Positions 41,187 through 56,100 of a stretch of 64,000 nucleotides of DNA are shown piece by piece (positions within the stretch are counted from its first letter, which is position 1; each line of letters starts with the position of its first letter). The DNA is from Flavobacterium sp. Leaf82 (GTDB lineage: Bacteria > Bacteroidota > Bacteroidia > Flavobacteriales > Flavobacteriaceae): positions 1 to 64,000 of the forward strand of contig NZ_LMMA01000012.1 in assembly GCF_001422725.1 (NCBI RefSeq), given 5' to 3'. The notes under the pieces were generated by a model, which worked only from the letters and a program-made list of their open reading frames with translations, did no database searches and was not told the DNA's origin. The position numbers and the translations under genes are program-made.

Positions 41187-44100
41187 ATGATTATGAAAAC
41201 ACCTACTAACCTAAGATTGATTTTAATAGCTTTGATTTTCTTTCAAAGTTACTTTGTAATTTCTCAAAATCTTAAGCCATTTACGCCAAGATTTGACAAG
41301 AGATTAAAGGGTGATATGTTACTTATTGGTAACAATATCCTGAACAGGGAAACCAATAATAGGAGTCCAAAAGACGCTTATAATGGTTCTGGATACAATT
41401 CTGATTTCAATATGAATTATATTGATATCGATAATGATAACACTACTTTCAGTTCTAGTAGTGCGACATTAACTGTACCAAAACCTGCCTGTTATAAAAT
41501 TGTTTACGCTGGTTTGTACTGGGGTGCGATCCTTCAGCAAAATGATCGTACAGGTATAGAAAAAGTAAAACTTAAGTTGCCTACAGGTGGCTATAATGAC
41601 ATTACAGGTCAAATCATTCATGATGCTAATGCAGCACCAATTGGTGGTGATAATAATAAAGCATATGCTTGTTATGCAGATATTACCTCATTAGTAGCGG
41701 GACAAACAAATGCACAGGGTTTATATACTGTTGCAAATGTTAAGTCAAGTCAAGGAACAAATGGCGGAACTGGTTTGTCTGCCGGTTGGTCTATTTTTGT
41801 GGTTTATGAAGATCCAACTTTACCAGCAAAATTTATTACATCATTTGATGGTTTTAGCGGTATTGGTGGTGCAACCACTTTAGATATTGATGTTGCAGGA
41901 TTTAAAACTATTCCTACTGGTCCTGTTCGTGTAAAATTTGCTTTTGCAGCTTTAGAGGGAGATCAGCCTATTGCGGGAGATTATCTGCAAATTAATGGTA
42001 CAACTATTACGGCTACAAATGCTGCAAATGCAATTATAAGACCATCTAATAACTTCTTTAATAGTAGTGTAACTTTTGTTGATCCGGCTACGGATAAAAC
42101 AGAAGATTTCTTAAATCGAAATCCCGCCAGTACCAATACCTTAGGATACGATGCCGGTATTTTGAATATTAATAATCCGGGAACATTATTAAGGCCCGGG
42201 GGTATTGTAATTGATAATAACGAAACTTCGGCAAAAATTAAGTTAGGAAGTACCCAGGACGTTTATTTCTACTACTTTAATGCCTTTGCGGTAGACATTA
42301 TCGAACCACATATTGTACTGACAAAAATTGTAAAAAATTCTGCCGGTGTAGATATTGGAAACCAGAATGTAACATTAGGTCAACAATTAAATTATGAAAT
42401 AGGTTTTAAAAATACCGGTAATGATGATGCTAAATCTTTAACGATTAGAGATCAGTTGCCTATTAATATTATTTTTAATTATCCTACTGATATAAATCCT
42501 TTACCAGCCGGAGTATCGATTCAAAGTTATGATCCTGCTACCAGAAGTATTGTATTTAAAATTGATGATTCAGTAGTTAAGGCAAATTCATTATCAGATA
42601 AAGTTATCAGTTTCAAAGTTAAGGTTGTTCCTGATTGTAATTCATTGAGTGAAGCATGTTCTAATAGCATTGATAACTCGGCTTATGCAACTTATAAAGG
42701 AACATTAAATCCGGATTTTCAAATTTCTGATGATCCAAGTGTTAATACCAATACTGGATGTATATTAACTCCAAAGGCGACTAACTTTTTAGTAGGTGTT
42801 GATGGTTGTAAATATACAGCAACTGCTACTTTATGTAAAGATGATGTAAATCTGGTAGCTGCAAACGGGTATACTTCTTATACTTGGTTTAGTGACGAAG
42901 CTCGTACTAAACAAATAGGTACAGGACAAACTCTTACTGTTAAAGAGCCTGGAATTTATTATGTTTATAACTTAGCTGCTGCTCCATGTAGATCAATTTA
43001 CCAGGCTTTTACTGTAACCAGATTTGGTGCTACAACAACAAATCCGGTTATTCCATATGCAAAAGCTCCTTATAAAGGTGAGGTATTAATTTGTCCTAAC
43101 AACGGAAAAGAGTTACCTAATCTTTTCTTGTGTGGTGCAAATGATTCCAGATTAATCGAAACTCATATTTCAGACGGTTCTACTCTTGTTTGGGAGAAAC
43201 TGGATGAGGCAAGTTGTGCTGCTCCAATTAGTCCAAATTGTGCTAATGAAGGTACTTCATGTGCATGGACCCAAGTTGCGACCGGACCAAATTATGAAGC
43301 CAAGATAGCGGGACAATACAGGTTGACATTAAATTATGCAGGTGGTTGTTTTAACCGTTTCTATTTTAATGTATTTACCAACTCATTAAACCCTACAGAA
43401 AAACATACAGATATTATTTGCGGTAAACCAGGTACAATTACTATTGGTGGTGTTCCGGCAGGATATGAGTACAGTATTAATGGTACAAATTATCAGGCAA
43501 GTAATATTTTTAATGTCACTACGGCAGGATTTTACACGGTATATATCAGACAAACTGGTGTAAATCTTAATCCTTGTATTTTTACAGTTCCTAATATTCA
43601 AATCAGACAAAGAAATTTTGCTGTAGTTTCAGAAGTAACGCAACCATTGTGTTATGGTGAAAAAGGTAGAATTAAGGTTGCAGTAAATGATGCTAATCCA
43701 CAATACTATTATAAAGTTTACAATAACGGAAACTTATTATATAATGTAGGACCGGTTGCAGTATCTGAATATACTTTTGATAATTTAACTACAGATCAAA
43801 ACTATGTTGTAGAAGTTTCTACAGATGATGGTTGTAAAGACACAAAATATATTTATATCGGTAAGGTTTGGAATGAGTACAAAGCGACAGCTACTTTGGT
43901 AGAACCATTGACAGCTTGTAGTGACGGAAAAATTAAAATTACTACAGAAGGTGGAAATAGCCCATACTCTTATTTTATAAATAGTGATACCGTTTTTCAA
44001 AGTTCAAACGAGTATGTAGTTACTGCTCCGGGAACATATGTAATTAAAATTGTAGATAAAAATAACTGTACATTAACCAGAACAGTTGTAGTTCCTACTA

Positions 44101-47100
44101 ATACAAAACCAGATTATACAATAACAAATACAAACAGTACTTGTTATAATGATAACTCTGAAATTAGAGTAAATGTTACTAATGCTAACGGATATAGTAT
44201 GTCTTACAGTATTAATAATGGAGGAACTTATCAAACAAATCCAGTATTCTCTAATTTACAACCGGGAACTTATAATGTAATTGTAAGATATGGTATATCT
44301 TATACTCCTGAATTTGGTCAGCCTACTATTAAATATTGTTCAGATCCTGCAGTGAAAAAAATCATTTCAGGACCAACTTCTGCTGTTACAGCATCTGGTG
44401 GTGTTGCAGCATTGGCAGGATGTACATTAGGTCAACAAGGAGGTAAATTAAGAATTAATAATGCACAAGGAGGAACGACTCCTTATCAATACAGTTTTGA
44501 TGGTGGTGCAACATGGCAGGCTACAAATGAAAAAGATGTATTGCCAGGTTCTTATATCTTAAAAATTAAAGATGCAGTTGGTTGTGAGTATACAATTCCT
44601 TACACGGTAACTCTGGATCAAAAACCAGCTGAACCAACTATAAAAGTTGAAGATCCTGTATTTAATTGTAACGGTACTGCAACAAGTACTGTAACGGTTA
44701 CAAACGGTACCTCTGCAAACTATAAATATGAATATTTTAGAAATGGTATTCCAAATACTCCAATTACAAATAACGTATTTGCAAATGTTCCATCTGGTAC
44801 TCATACAATTTCTGTTAAGTACACGGTAACTACAGTTTCTACTTATAGTAACTTATTACAGGAAGATTTTGGTAAAGGTGGTTATACAACTACTCCGGGT
44901 ATTAATCCTGCTTACTGTTTTGAAGATGAATCTACACCACACCCAGTTGGATATCCTTGTGGTGCTTTTAACGATTACCAAATCAATGATGGTAAATATG
45001 CGGTAGCAAGTTCTATTAAAACGAATTTTGGAAATTCATGGATTTTTGCAAAAGATCATACAGTTCCACAAGATCCGTTAGGAAGATTTTTATGTGTAAA
45101 CGTAGGAGGTTCTGCGGGAATTGGTGGTATTTTATACAGTAAACCAATTAAAGATGTAATTGATAATCAGTCTGTAATAATTTCGTTATGGGCAGAGAAT
45201 CTTATTGTAAAAACATCAACATCTCATGCTGATCCAAAATTAACGATTCAGTTAGTAAACAATTTAAATAATGTAGGTGGAGTAGAAGAAATTGTTGCTA
45301 CTACAGACACGTCAAACCCATGGGTTGTTCCTAAAACTGAAAAATGGGAATATAAGGAGTTAACCTTAAATCCGGGTATTGGTAAAACTAATTTAAGTTT
45401 TGTAATTAGATCTTACAGTAATGAATTTAACGGTAATGACGTTCTTATAGATGATATCTGGGTTCGCCAGATTCCGGAATCTTGTCTTGCGACAAAAGAT
45501 TTCCCAGTTGTTGTGGGTACGGATAAAGCGTTTTCTGCTGCAATTGTAGGTCATAAAGATCTTACTTGTTTTGGTGCTAATAATGGAGAAATCACTTTAT
45601 CAGCTCAAAATTTTGGAACTGCTTATGGTTTCGATTATTCATTAGATAACGGAACAACATGGACAAACTCTAAAACATCTCCTGTTACAGTTACTGGATT
45701 AACAGGTAAAACATATAATATTTTAATTCGTTATGATGATAAAGCTGCAAGTTGTAGTTTCCCATTTAGCCAGCCTATTGGTGTTCCTGCCGAATTAAAA
45801 ATTGATGCAAAAGTTACTAAACTTGCAACTTGTACTACAGGTGCAACAATTACAGCTACTGCAACAGGAGGAACTCCTGCTTATGAATTCGAATTAAGAG
45901 CTGCAAATGGTGTTACAGTTGTAAGAGCTTTCCAAAACACTGGAGTTTTTGCAAATGTCCCTACAGGAACTTATACTGTTGTAACTCGTGATCAATATGC
46001 GTGTTCTTCTACTGCGTCTGCGCAAGTAGTTGTAGATGCGCCAGTATTGCCAACAGCAAGTTTGGCTGCTACTTCAAATTATTGTTTCTCATCTAGTAAA
46101 GGAGCTACACTTGTAGTGACTGCAACAGGTACAGGAGCTATAACATATAGTTTAGATGGTGCACCTGCACAAAACACGAATACATTTACAAATGTTGGAC
46201 CAGGTACACATACTATTACAGTTACAGATAGTAATAACTGTCCTGTAACAATTTCAAATATTGTTATTGCACCGGAATTAAAAGCGGCTGCTTCAATTAC
46301 AAAAACATTAGATTGTACAACTCCTAATGCAACTATTAAAGTTGACATTACAGATGGAGTTGCTGCATATACATATAAAGTTAAAAAAGATACCGGAGCT
46401 TATGGCGGTGTTGTAAATGTTACAGGTAATACATTTAATTACTCAGCTACAACCGGAGCGGGACTTTATACTTTCGAAATTACAGACTCTAAAGGTTGTA
46501 TTACAACTGTTACGGCTACTATTAGCCCAATTACTAATCCTACTGTTACTGCTTCGCCAACACAAATTACTTGTAATGGTTTACAAAATGGTACAGTTGA
46601 ATTAATTGGTGCTGGTGGTTCAGGCGGATATGAATACAACTTTAATAACCTAGGTTGGTCAACAAATACTTTGTACTCTAATTTAAGTCCAAACGTTGAT
46701 TATACATATCAGGTTAGAGATAGCAAAGGTTGTACTTCTGCAAGTGCAATTATCAGATTAACGGAACCAGCTGTTGTAACAGGATCAATTGCTGCTACAA
46801 CAATTAAATGTAGTGCTACAGGAACAGTTCCTGCAGTAGTTACAGTTACTGCTGGTGGAGGAACTGGTGCTTATACGTATAGTTTTAACGGAACTGCTAA
46901 TTTTACAACAACAAATACATTCTCTACAACAACAGCTCGAACAGTAACAGCTTACATTAAAGATGCTAATAATTGTCAAATTGGTCCATTATCGATTACT
47001 ATTGGTACTTTAGACCCAATCACAGATATCACTATTGTTGATAGCGGATACGATTGTTCTACAACTCCTCCAGGCGGACACGTAACTTTGACAGCTGTAA

Positions 47101-50100
47101 AAACTGGAAGTTTAGCGAATATTACATACCAGATTATTTCAGGTCCGGCAGGATTTAATCCGGCAACAAATACAACAGGAGACTTTAAATCATTAGCCCC
47201 TGGTGATTATATTTTCCAGGCTACTGATACTGCTACAAATTGTTTATTTACAAAAGGTCATACTGTAAAAGGTACTTCTGATATTACTGCCGGTGGTTCA
47301 GTACTTACAAACATTAAATGTTTTGGATCTACAGGAACTATTGAATTTACAGTTAGTGGAGTAAAAGCAAGCGGATTTGACTATATTATTAGAAACGCTG
47401 CGAATACAATTATTCAACAAGCTACAAATGTAAGCCAGGCAACAACAACTATTGCTGTTACTGCTGCTCAGCCTGCAGGTACTTATACAATTACTGTAAC
47501 AGACAGATTAACAAAATGTCAGGCTACTTATTCAGTTATATTAGCTCAGCCAGCTGCTGTGTTAGATGTTACTGCAACGGCAACTACAGTAAATTGTAAT
47601 AAATTTACAGCCGAAATTACAGCTACTACAACAGGAGGAACTCCTGCTTATACCTATGCTGTTGCAAGACAAGGAGCTCCGGTTCCTACGGTTTATAATG
47701 ATGTATTGACAGTTGATACTGCAAACGGTACAGTATTAAACTGGATCGTTTACGTTAAAGATGCTAATGGTTGTACAGATAATTTCCCAATCACTATTGC
47801 TGTAGATGCTAAACCTGTAATTACTTCGGTTACGGTTGACAATCAATGTCAGACAGGTTCAACTTCAAGCTTTACTATTACGGCAAATGCTACAGGATTA
47901 AACCCTTTATCTTACAGTATTGATGGAACGAATTTCCAGCCAGGTAATACTTTTACAGTAACTGCAGGAACATACACAGTTACAGTTAAGGATAAAAATG
48001 GTTGTACAACTAGTGCAGCTACTCCGGTAACTGTTTACCCTCAAGTATCTGCTTTGGCAGGTGTAACTAAAGAATTAGATTGTACTACTACTCCAGACGC
48101 CACTATCAAAGTTGATGTTAAAGGAGGAAAAGCACCATATACTTATACAGTAACAAAAGGATCGGGAACACCAAGTTCTCCGGTTGGTCCTATTGCGGGA
48201 ACATCATTTACAATTTCTGTAACTCCTGCTAACGCTGATGGTTATACATTTGTAATTACAGATGCTAACGGATGTTCTACTACTACATCTACTACTGTTG
48301 CCCCAATTACAAACCCAACTGTTACTGCTGTAAAAGTTGATGCTTCTTGTAATGGTTCAGCAACAGGTTCTGTTCAGTTAACAGGAGCTGGTGGTTCAGG
48401 AGGATATACATACAGTTCTAATGGAACAACTTATGCTTTAACTTCATTATTCGAAAATTTAGCTGCAGGTTCATATACTTTCTATGTAAAAGACAGTAAA
48501 GGTTGTACAAATACTGTAGCTGTAACTATTGGTCAGCCTACTACTTTAACAGCTACTGCTACTGCTACTAATTTTACTTGTAGTGTTACAAATACAAAAC
48601 AATCTGCTACGATTACAATTGCAGTACCAACAACTGGTACAGCTCCGTATGAATATAGCTTCAACGGAAGTCCATATAGCAACAGTAATACCTTAACAAT
48701 TAATGATAACGGAACAGATCAAACGATCAACTATTCTGTTAAAGATGCAAAAGGATGTACAACAGCAATTCAACAAATTGTTGTAAAAAAATTAGATCCT
48801 CCAATTATTGCATCAATTACCGGTACAGCAATTTTATGTTCTCCTGCTGCAAGTACTACAAGTACAGTAACAGTTACAACAACAAATGGTGTTGGAACTT
48901 TAGCTTATGTAATTACTGCTCCGGCTTCTGCTATTACAAACGTAACTGGAGCTACAACAGGAATTTTTACAGGATTAACTCCGGATACTTATACTTTTAA
49001 AGTTACTGATGCAAACGGATGTTTTGCAATTCAGTCTTATACAGTAAACAGTCTTACACCAATTACTGTTACAGCTTCTAAATTGACAGATGTTTTATGT
49101 TTTGGAGGAAATACAGGTTCAGCAAGATTCACAATTAGTGGCTTTAGCGCAACAGGAAATTATGCTGTTGCAGTAACTTCTACTCCAACAGGATTACCTT
49201 ACACAACTGCAACAACAGGAGATGTTATTACATTAAATGATTTAGTTGCCGGTACTTATAACCTTGAGGTAACAGATAATACTACAAATTGTAAAGACAA
49301 TAAATCAGTTACAATTACACAACCAACCCAAGCTCTTGCAGCTACTGTTGATGTGGTAAATGCGAATTGTAATGTAACTACTTCAAAAGTAACAGTTAAT
49401 GCTACCGGAGGTACTACAGCTTATTCTTATGCTTTTGTACAAAATAATGTTACACCTGCTTTAACTGATTATGTATCAAATAACACTGCTAACCTTAACG
49501 CTACAATTACAGATTGGGACGTTTGGGTAAAAGATGCAAATGGTTGTTCGATTAAATTAGATGTAGCAATTACTACAGATATTGCGCCTACAGTTTCAGC
49601 TTCAGTTACAAATCAATGTACTTCAACAGGAACTTCTTTTATAATTAAAGCTGTTGGTACAGGAGGTGTTGCACCTTTAACATATTCTATCAGTAATGGT
49701 GTTACGCCAAGCCCTGCAGATACTTTTACAGTTACTTCTCCTGGAACATATATTGTTACGGTTAAGGATGCTAATAACTGTACAGCTACAGCTACGGTTA
49801 CAGTTAATTCTGTTTTAACAGCAAATGCTGTTTTAGTTAGCGATATTACTTGTTTAACTCCGGATGGAGCAAGTATTACTATTAATGCAGGCGGAGGTTT
49901 AGCTCCTTATTCTTATTTAGTTTCTACAGATGGCGGAGTAACTTATGGTACATCTCCGGATTTAGTTGGAAACACATTTACTACAACTGTAGCAGGTGAT
50001 TACTATTTTGAAGTAACTGACGCTGCAGGTTGTAAAAAGGTTACCAATAAAGTTACAACAACAACACCGCAAAGTATTGCTGTAACAGCTACAAAAGTTG

Positions 50101-53100
50101 ACCCAACTTGTAATGCTTACACAGATGGTTCTATCAAATTGGTAGCTACATCAGGAGTTTCTCCTTTTACTTACAGTATTGATAACGGTGCTACTTATGT
50201 ATCTACAAATGTTTTTGGAGGTTTAGCGGCAGGAACTTATGACTATTTAGTTAAAGATTCTAAAGGTTGTACTTCTGCACCTGCATCAATCACTTTAAAT
50301 AATCCAGCTCCAATTGTGGTTAATATAGTACGTAATGCAATTTTATGTAACTTAAATACTCCTGGTAGTTTTGATCTTAATGTAGTTTCTGGTGGAGTTG
50401 CTCCATACGTTTACAGACTATACGATAATACATTTACACAAATAGATACCTATACTGAAACAGGTGCTGCGGCAACTGCTGTTCATAAATTTGCAAACTT
50501 AAACTTTGGTGATTATTATATTACCGTTGTAGATGCAGTAGGTTGTGAATTTAAAAGTGGTAAATTAAGAATTGAAACACCACCTTATTTGAGCATGACT
50601 GGGGTTATAGATTCAAACAATTGTGCTACAGGTGTAAATGTTACAGTAACTACTTCAGGAGGTACACCGGATTATAAATATTCTATTTTTGGACAACCTT
50701 TAACGGAAAGCCCTTCGCAAACAAGCCCAACTTATACATTTATAGGTTTACAACACGGAACTACTTATTACTTACAAGTAAAAGATGCTAATGATTGTAT
50801 CTCTATTTTAGAATTTAAAACTCCTCCTCCTCCGTCAGGAATTGTGATTACTGGTACAACAGCAACTAATGTTACTTGTACAGGTACTTCAACAGGAACA
50901 TTACAATTTACTGTTAGCGGTTACGATCCTACAGTTTCTGTAATTAATTATGTTGTTTTAAATGCGTTGACTTTATTACCGGTTACTCCGGCAATTGGCG
51001 GACCATTAACAGGTCCTGCAGGTGGTCCGGTTTCTCATACGATACCAAATTTGAAAGCTGGAAGCTATGTTTTAAGAGTTTCTGAGTCTACAGGTACATT
51101 ATGTTCTAATGCTTATACATTTGACATAACACAACCGGCACAACCACTTAAAACTACTATAACAGCAGTTGTAGATGCTACTTGTAATGTTGATGCTCAG
51201 GTTACCCTGACAACAACAGGAGGAACAGGTCCTTATAAATATGCTGCTGGAGCTGTTGGTTTCACACCTACAGTTTTCAATACAGGTAATGTTTTAAGCT
51301 TAAATTATGCAACAAGAACCAATTGGGATATTGTTGTACAAGATGCAAATGGTTGTACAGACAGAGTTAGTACAACAATATCTTTAGCACCAAGTCCGGT
51401 AATTGCTTTAGCAGTTGTAGACAAATGTGTGGCTGAAGGAACTTATGTAGTGAGAGTTTCTCAAACTACTGCAGGTGTTGCACCTTATTCTATAAGTGTA
51501 AACAACGGTTTATATGCAAGTATTCCTGGTTTACCTTATGACGTTACTGGTCTAAATTCAGGTTCAAATACTATTAGTATCAAGGATGCTAACGGTTGTA
51601 TTGATACTAAATCTATCGTAATCGAAAAACCTCTTTTAGTAGTACCTGCTATTACTAAATTACCAACTTGTGCAAATAACGATGGAGTTATAACATTGAC
51701 ACCTTCAGGAGGTTCAGGTACTTATACATATAGTATCACTCCTAATGTGGGAACTATTTTAGGTAATGTTATTTCAGGTGTTCCGGCAGGAGCTTATACA
51801 ATTACTATAACAGATACAAATACATTGTGTACTGCAAATGCTCCGGTTGAGTTATCTGCTCCAACACTTGTAGATTTTACTGCAGTTGTAATTGATGCTT
51901 CTTGTAACGGATCAAGCGATGGTACGATTACTGTAAATCTGGCTGCTAACAGCGATAATCCGGTTTACACGTATTCTATCTTACCTGTTCCAACAGGATC
52001 AGTACAAACAAATAACATATTCTCTAACTTACCTGCGGGAACGTATTCTATTACAGTATTCTCAGGTAGAGGATGTTCATTGTCTAAACCTTTCACAGTT
52101 GGACAACCTGCAATTCTTGCAGCTACTGCAGCTGTAACCCCATATTCTTGTAATACAAGTAATGTTGCTCAGCCAGCAGTTGTAACAGTAAATGTTACTG
52201 CAGGTACAGGAACAGCTCCATACAAATACAATTTTGATGGTTCTGCAGTATACAATGACGCTAATACATTAGCAGTTCTGGATAATGGTGCAGTACAAAC
52301 TATTCACTATTATGTTAAAGATGCTAAAGGCTGTACGTTTGATAACACGGTAACAGTTAATCCATACCAAAAAATTACAAACTTAACTTTTGCTGGTGCA
52401 GCAGTAACTTGTAATGCTCCAACAACAAGTATTACAGTGTCTGTAGTAGGTGGATATGCAATTACTAAATATGAAATCGTATCGCCAATTACGGTTGATA
52501 ACGGAACAGTAAATGTTTTTGCAGGACTTGGACCAGATACTTATGTTTTCAAAGTAACTGATGCAAATGGATGTTCATTCCAAAAATCATATACAATCAA
52601 ACCAGTAACAAATATTACAGTTTCTGGTCAATTAATAAAAGATGTTAGCTGTAACGAAACAGCAGCAACTCCAAATGGTTCTGTAGAATTTACAGTAGGT
52701 AATTTTGCCGGATCATATACCTATTCAATCAACGGTGTTGCCGTTGCAGGAACACATACAAACCCTAAAGTTACTCTTGTAAATTTAGCTGTAGGTTCTT
52801 ATAAAATTGATGTTGTAGATGTAGCAACAGGTTGTGTCGCTACAAATACTGTAGTGGTGAGCCAACCGGCTGTACCATTAGATTTATCTTTAGTTTCTAA
52901 TGTTAATGCAAACTGTATTTTTGGTGCAAAAGTGAGTGTAATAGGTTCTGGAGGAACTCCAAACTATACTTATGCTTTCGTTGCAACTCCTGCAACTCCT
53001 GTTGCGACTGATTATAAAGCTAGTCCTAATGCTATTTTAGATCCGTCTAAAACATGGATAGCTTATGTAAAAGATTCGAAAGGATGTATTGCACAATTAC

Positions 53101-56100
53101 CATTAACTATTGTAACAGATCCTAGACCAACAATCGACCCAATAACTGGTGTTTGTTATGATGGCGCTCCGGTAAATGTTACTTTGGTAGGTCATGGTGT
53201 TGGTCCATTAATGTACAGTATTGGTAACGGATTTAAATCTAGCCCAGACTTCGTATTAAATGCGCCGGGTTCTTATACTTTCTATGTAAGAGATGCTAAC
53301 AATTGTGATGCAGTTACACCTTATGTTTACAACCTTGATCAGGAATTATTGCTAGAGGCTAAACTACAGGATTTAACATGTGCTGCTCCTAACTTGGCTA
53401 CAATTACATTAACAGCTACTCAGGGATCATTGACCTATAATAATTATCAGGTTTCATTTAATGGAGGCGCACCTACACCGGCAACTTCTCCATACACAAC
53501 AAATATTCCTGGTACTTATACATTTACAGTAACAGATAGCAAAAACTGTCAGGCAGTTTCACTTCCTGTAGTTATAAATCCTATTGTAATGCCTACAATA
53601 AGTACAACTCACGCAGACGTAAGTTGTAATGGTGGCAATACCGGAAGTATTACAATCACAGCCGGAAGCGGACTTCCTGCTTACGAATACAGTATTAACG
53701 GTACAACATATCAGCCATCTAACATTTTTGCTGGATTAATAGCAAATACTTACACAGTTTACGTAAGAGATGCTAAAAAATGTGTTGTAAGCGAAACGGT
53801 AATAATTTCAGAGCCAGCTACATTAACAGCAACGGCAGTAGTTACACCATTTGGTTGTAGCCTGACTAATGCTCCTCAGGATGCAGTTGTTACCTTAACA
53901 GCTACTGATGGTACACCTGGATATAAATACAGTTTTGATAATGGAGTTACTTTTGGAGATTCTCCAACATTAAATGTAAGTACTATAGTTACTCCAAAAA
54001 CTGTTTACTATGTTGTAATCGATTCTAAAGGATGTAGAGTTGCAAACTCTGTAGTCGTAAATCCTTACACACCGCCAACAGATATGAATATTACTTCAAC
54101 ACCAATTTACTGTAACACTGTAGGAGGAACTTCTACAGCTACTGTAACCGCAGTAACTGGTGGTGTAGGACCATATAAGTACGAAATTGTTTCGCCGGCA
54201 ACAGCTGTAGCAAACAATACAACTGGTATTTTCCCAGGATTATTACCGGATAATTATCAAATAAAAGTTACAGATGCTAACGGTTGTAGTACAACTAAAG
54301 CGATTGTAATAAAAGAGTCTGACAAAATCAATGCTGAAGCTCAATTGTTAAGCGATGTATTATGTAATGGAGGAAACACAGGTTCAATTGCCTTTACGGT
54401 AACGAACTACATTACTCCGGCTAATTACGGATACAGTATCTCACCAATTGTAGGAACAGCAACTAAAGTAGGAGATGTTATTACATACACAGGTTTAACT
54501 GCAGGTAATTATACATTTACAGTTTTAGATAACATTTCAGGTTGTCAGGATCAGGTAATTAATTTTGTAGTTGGAGAGCCAGCAGTTCTGGATTTCACAT
54601 CAACAGCAACAAATATTAATTGCATCAACAAAAAAGCTACAATTACAATTACTGCTACAGGCGGAACGCAAGCTTACGGTTATGCAGCAGTAGTTCAGGG
54701 ATCTCCTGTACCAACAACGTTTGGTGGAAATCCTGTAATTGTTGTAGACACAAACAATGGAGCTGACATGGTTTGGGATATTTATGTAAAAGATCTTAAC
54801 GGATGTCCAGCTACAAAAACTCAAACAATTATTGAGGATGCATTACCAACAACTCCAAGTGTGGCTCCGTTCATTCAATGTCCGGATACAACAAACGGAA
54901 CGTATACATTTACGATCACAGGAGTTACAGGTGTGGCACCAATCCTTTATAGTATTGGTAATGGCTTCCAGTCTAGTCCAACATTTACAGTTACTGATGC
55001 TCGTTCTTACGATGTAACAGTAAAAGATGGTAATGGTTGTGAAGTAACAACAACAGCTGTGGTAAATATTTTACCACCATTAGTTTTAGATGTTGTGGTA
55101 ACTAAATTGCCAGGTTGTAACTTCGTAGATGGTGTAGTTACAGCTACAACTACAGGAGGAGCAACTCCTGCAAATTATAGCTATAGCTTAGACGGTAACT
55201 TTGGTCAGACGTCAGGAACATTTAATAATGTTAATCACGGACATCATATTATTGTTGTAACAGATTTAACAACTAATTGTACAGATACAGTTGAGTTTGA
55301 TATCGAAGAAGCTACAAAAATTGAAGGTTTACTTGTAAAAGGAACTGATGTAACTTGTAACGGATTTACAGATGGAACTATTACTGCTACTATTGATGAA
55401 ACAGGTGTAAATAATAACCCTATTTATTACTATAGTATTACTGCAGGACCAGTTACAAAACCAGATCAAACATCTGGAGTGTTTACAGGATTACCTGTAG
55501 GACAATATACAGTAACAGTTACTTCAGGCAGAGGTTGTAAAGCATTAGAAGATGTTACAATAGGTCAGCCAGCTGTAATTACAGTTCCTGATCCAATTGT
55601 TACTCAATTTGGCTGTACTCCTGGAACTAACGGAAATAATCTGGCTACAATTACAGTAAATAATGTAACTGGTGGTTCTGGTAACTTCATTAAATATGAA
55701 TTTATTAAAGGAGCAACAGTACTTCAAAGCAGTACATCAAATGTATATACTGTATTTGATCTTACAGGAGGTATTTATACTGTAAATGTTTATGATGAAA
55801 ACGGATGTGTTGGATCAGCAACATCAATAATCGATATTAAACCTTTCATTAGTTTAGATGAGATTGATATTAATATTAACAAAAACATCACTTGTATCAA
55901 CAATGAAGACATAACTGTAACTGTTAAAACAACAGGTACACCGGCTCCGGCATTCTTGTTATACAAAATTGAAGGTATTGGCGGAAGCACATTTACAGAT
56001 AACAATACAACAGGAGTATTTACAGGATTACCAATAGGAAATTATTTAATTACTGTTGAAAACCCTGATACACATTGTTCAATACAAGAAGCGCACTATG

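Noticed and set aside
43636..43643. Another ACGCAACC promoter box in sprB
   Set aside because: It lies in coding sequence and lacks the TCTA box at the right distance.
48755..49000. Alternate-frame ORFs inside sprB
   Set aside because: They are frame shadows of Thr/Ala/Val-rich repeats, with Cys/Ser/Asn/Tyr bias and no start signals.
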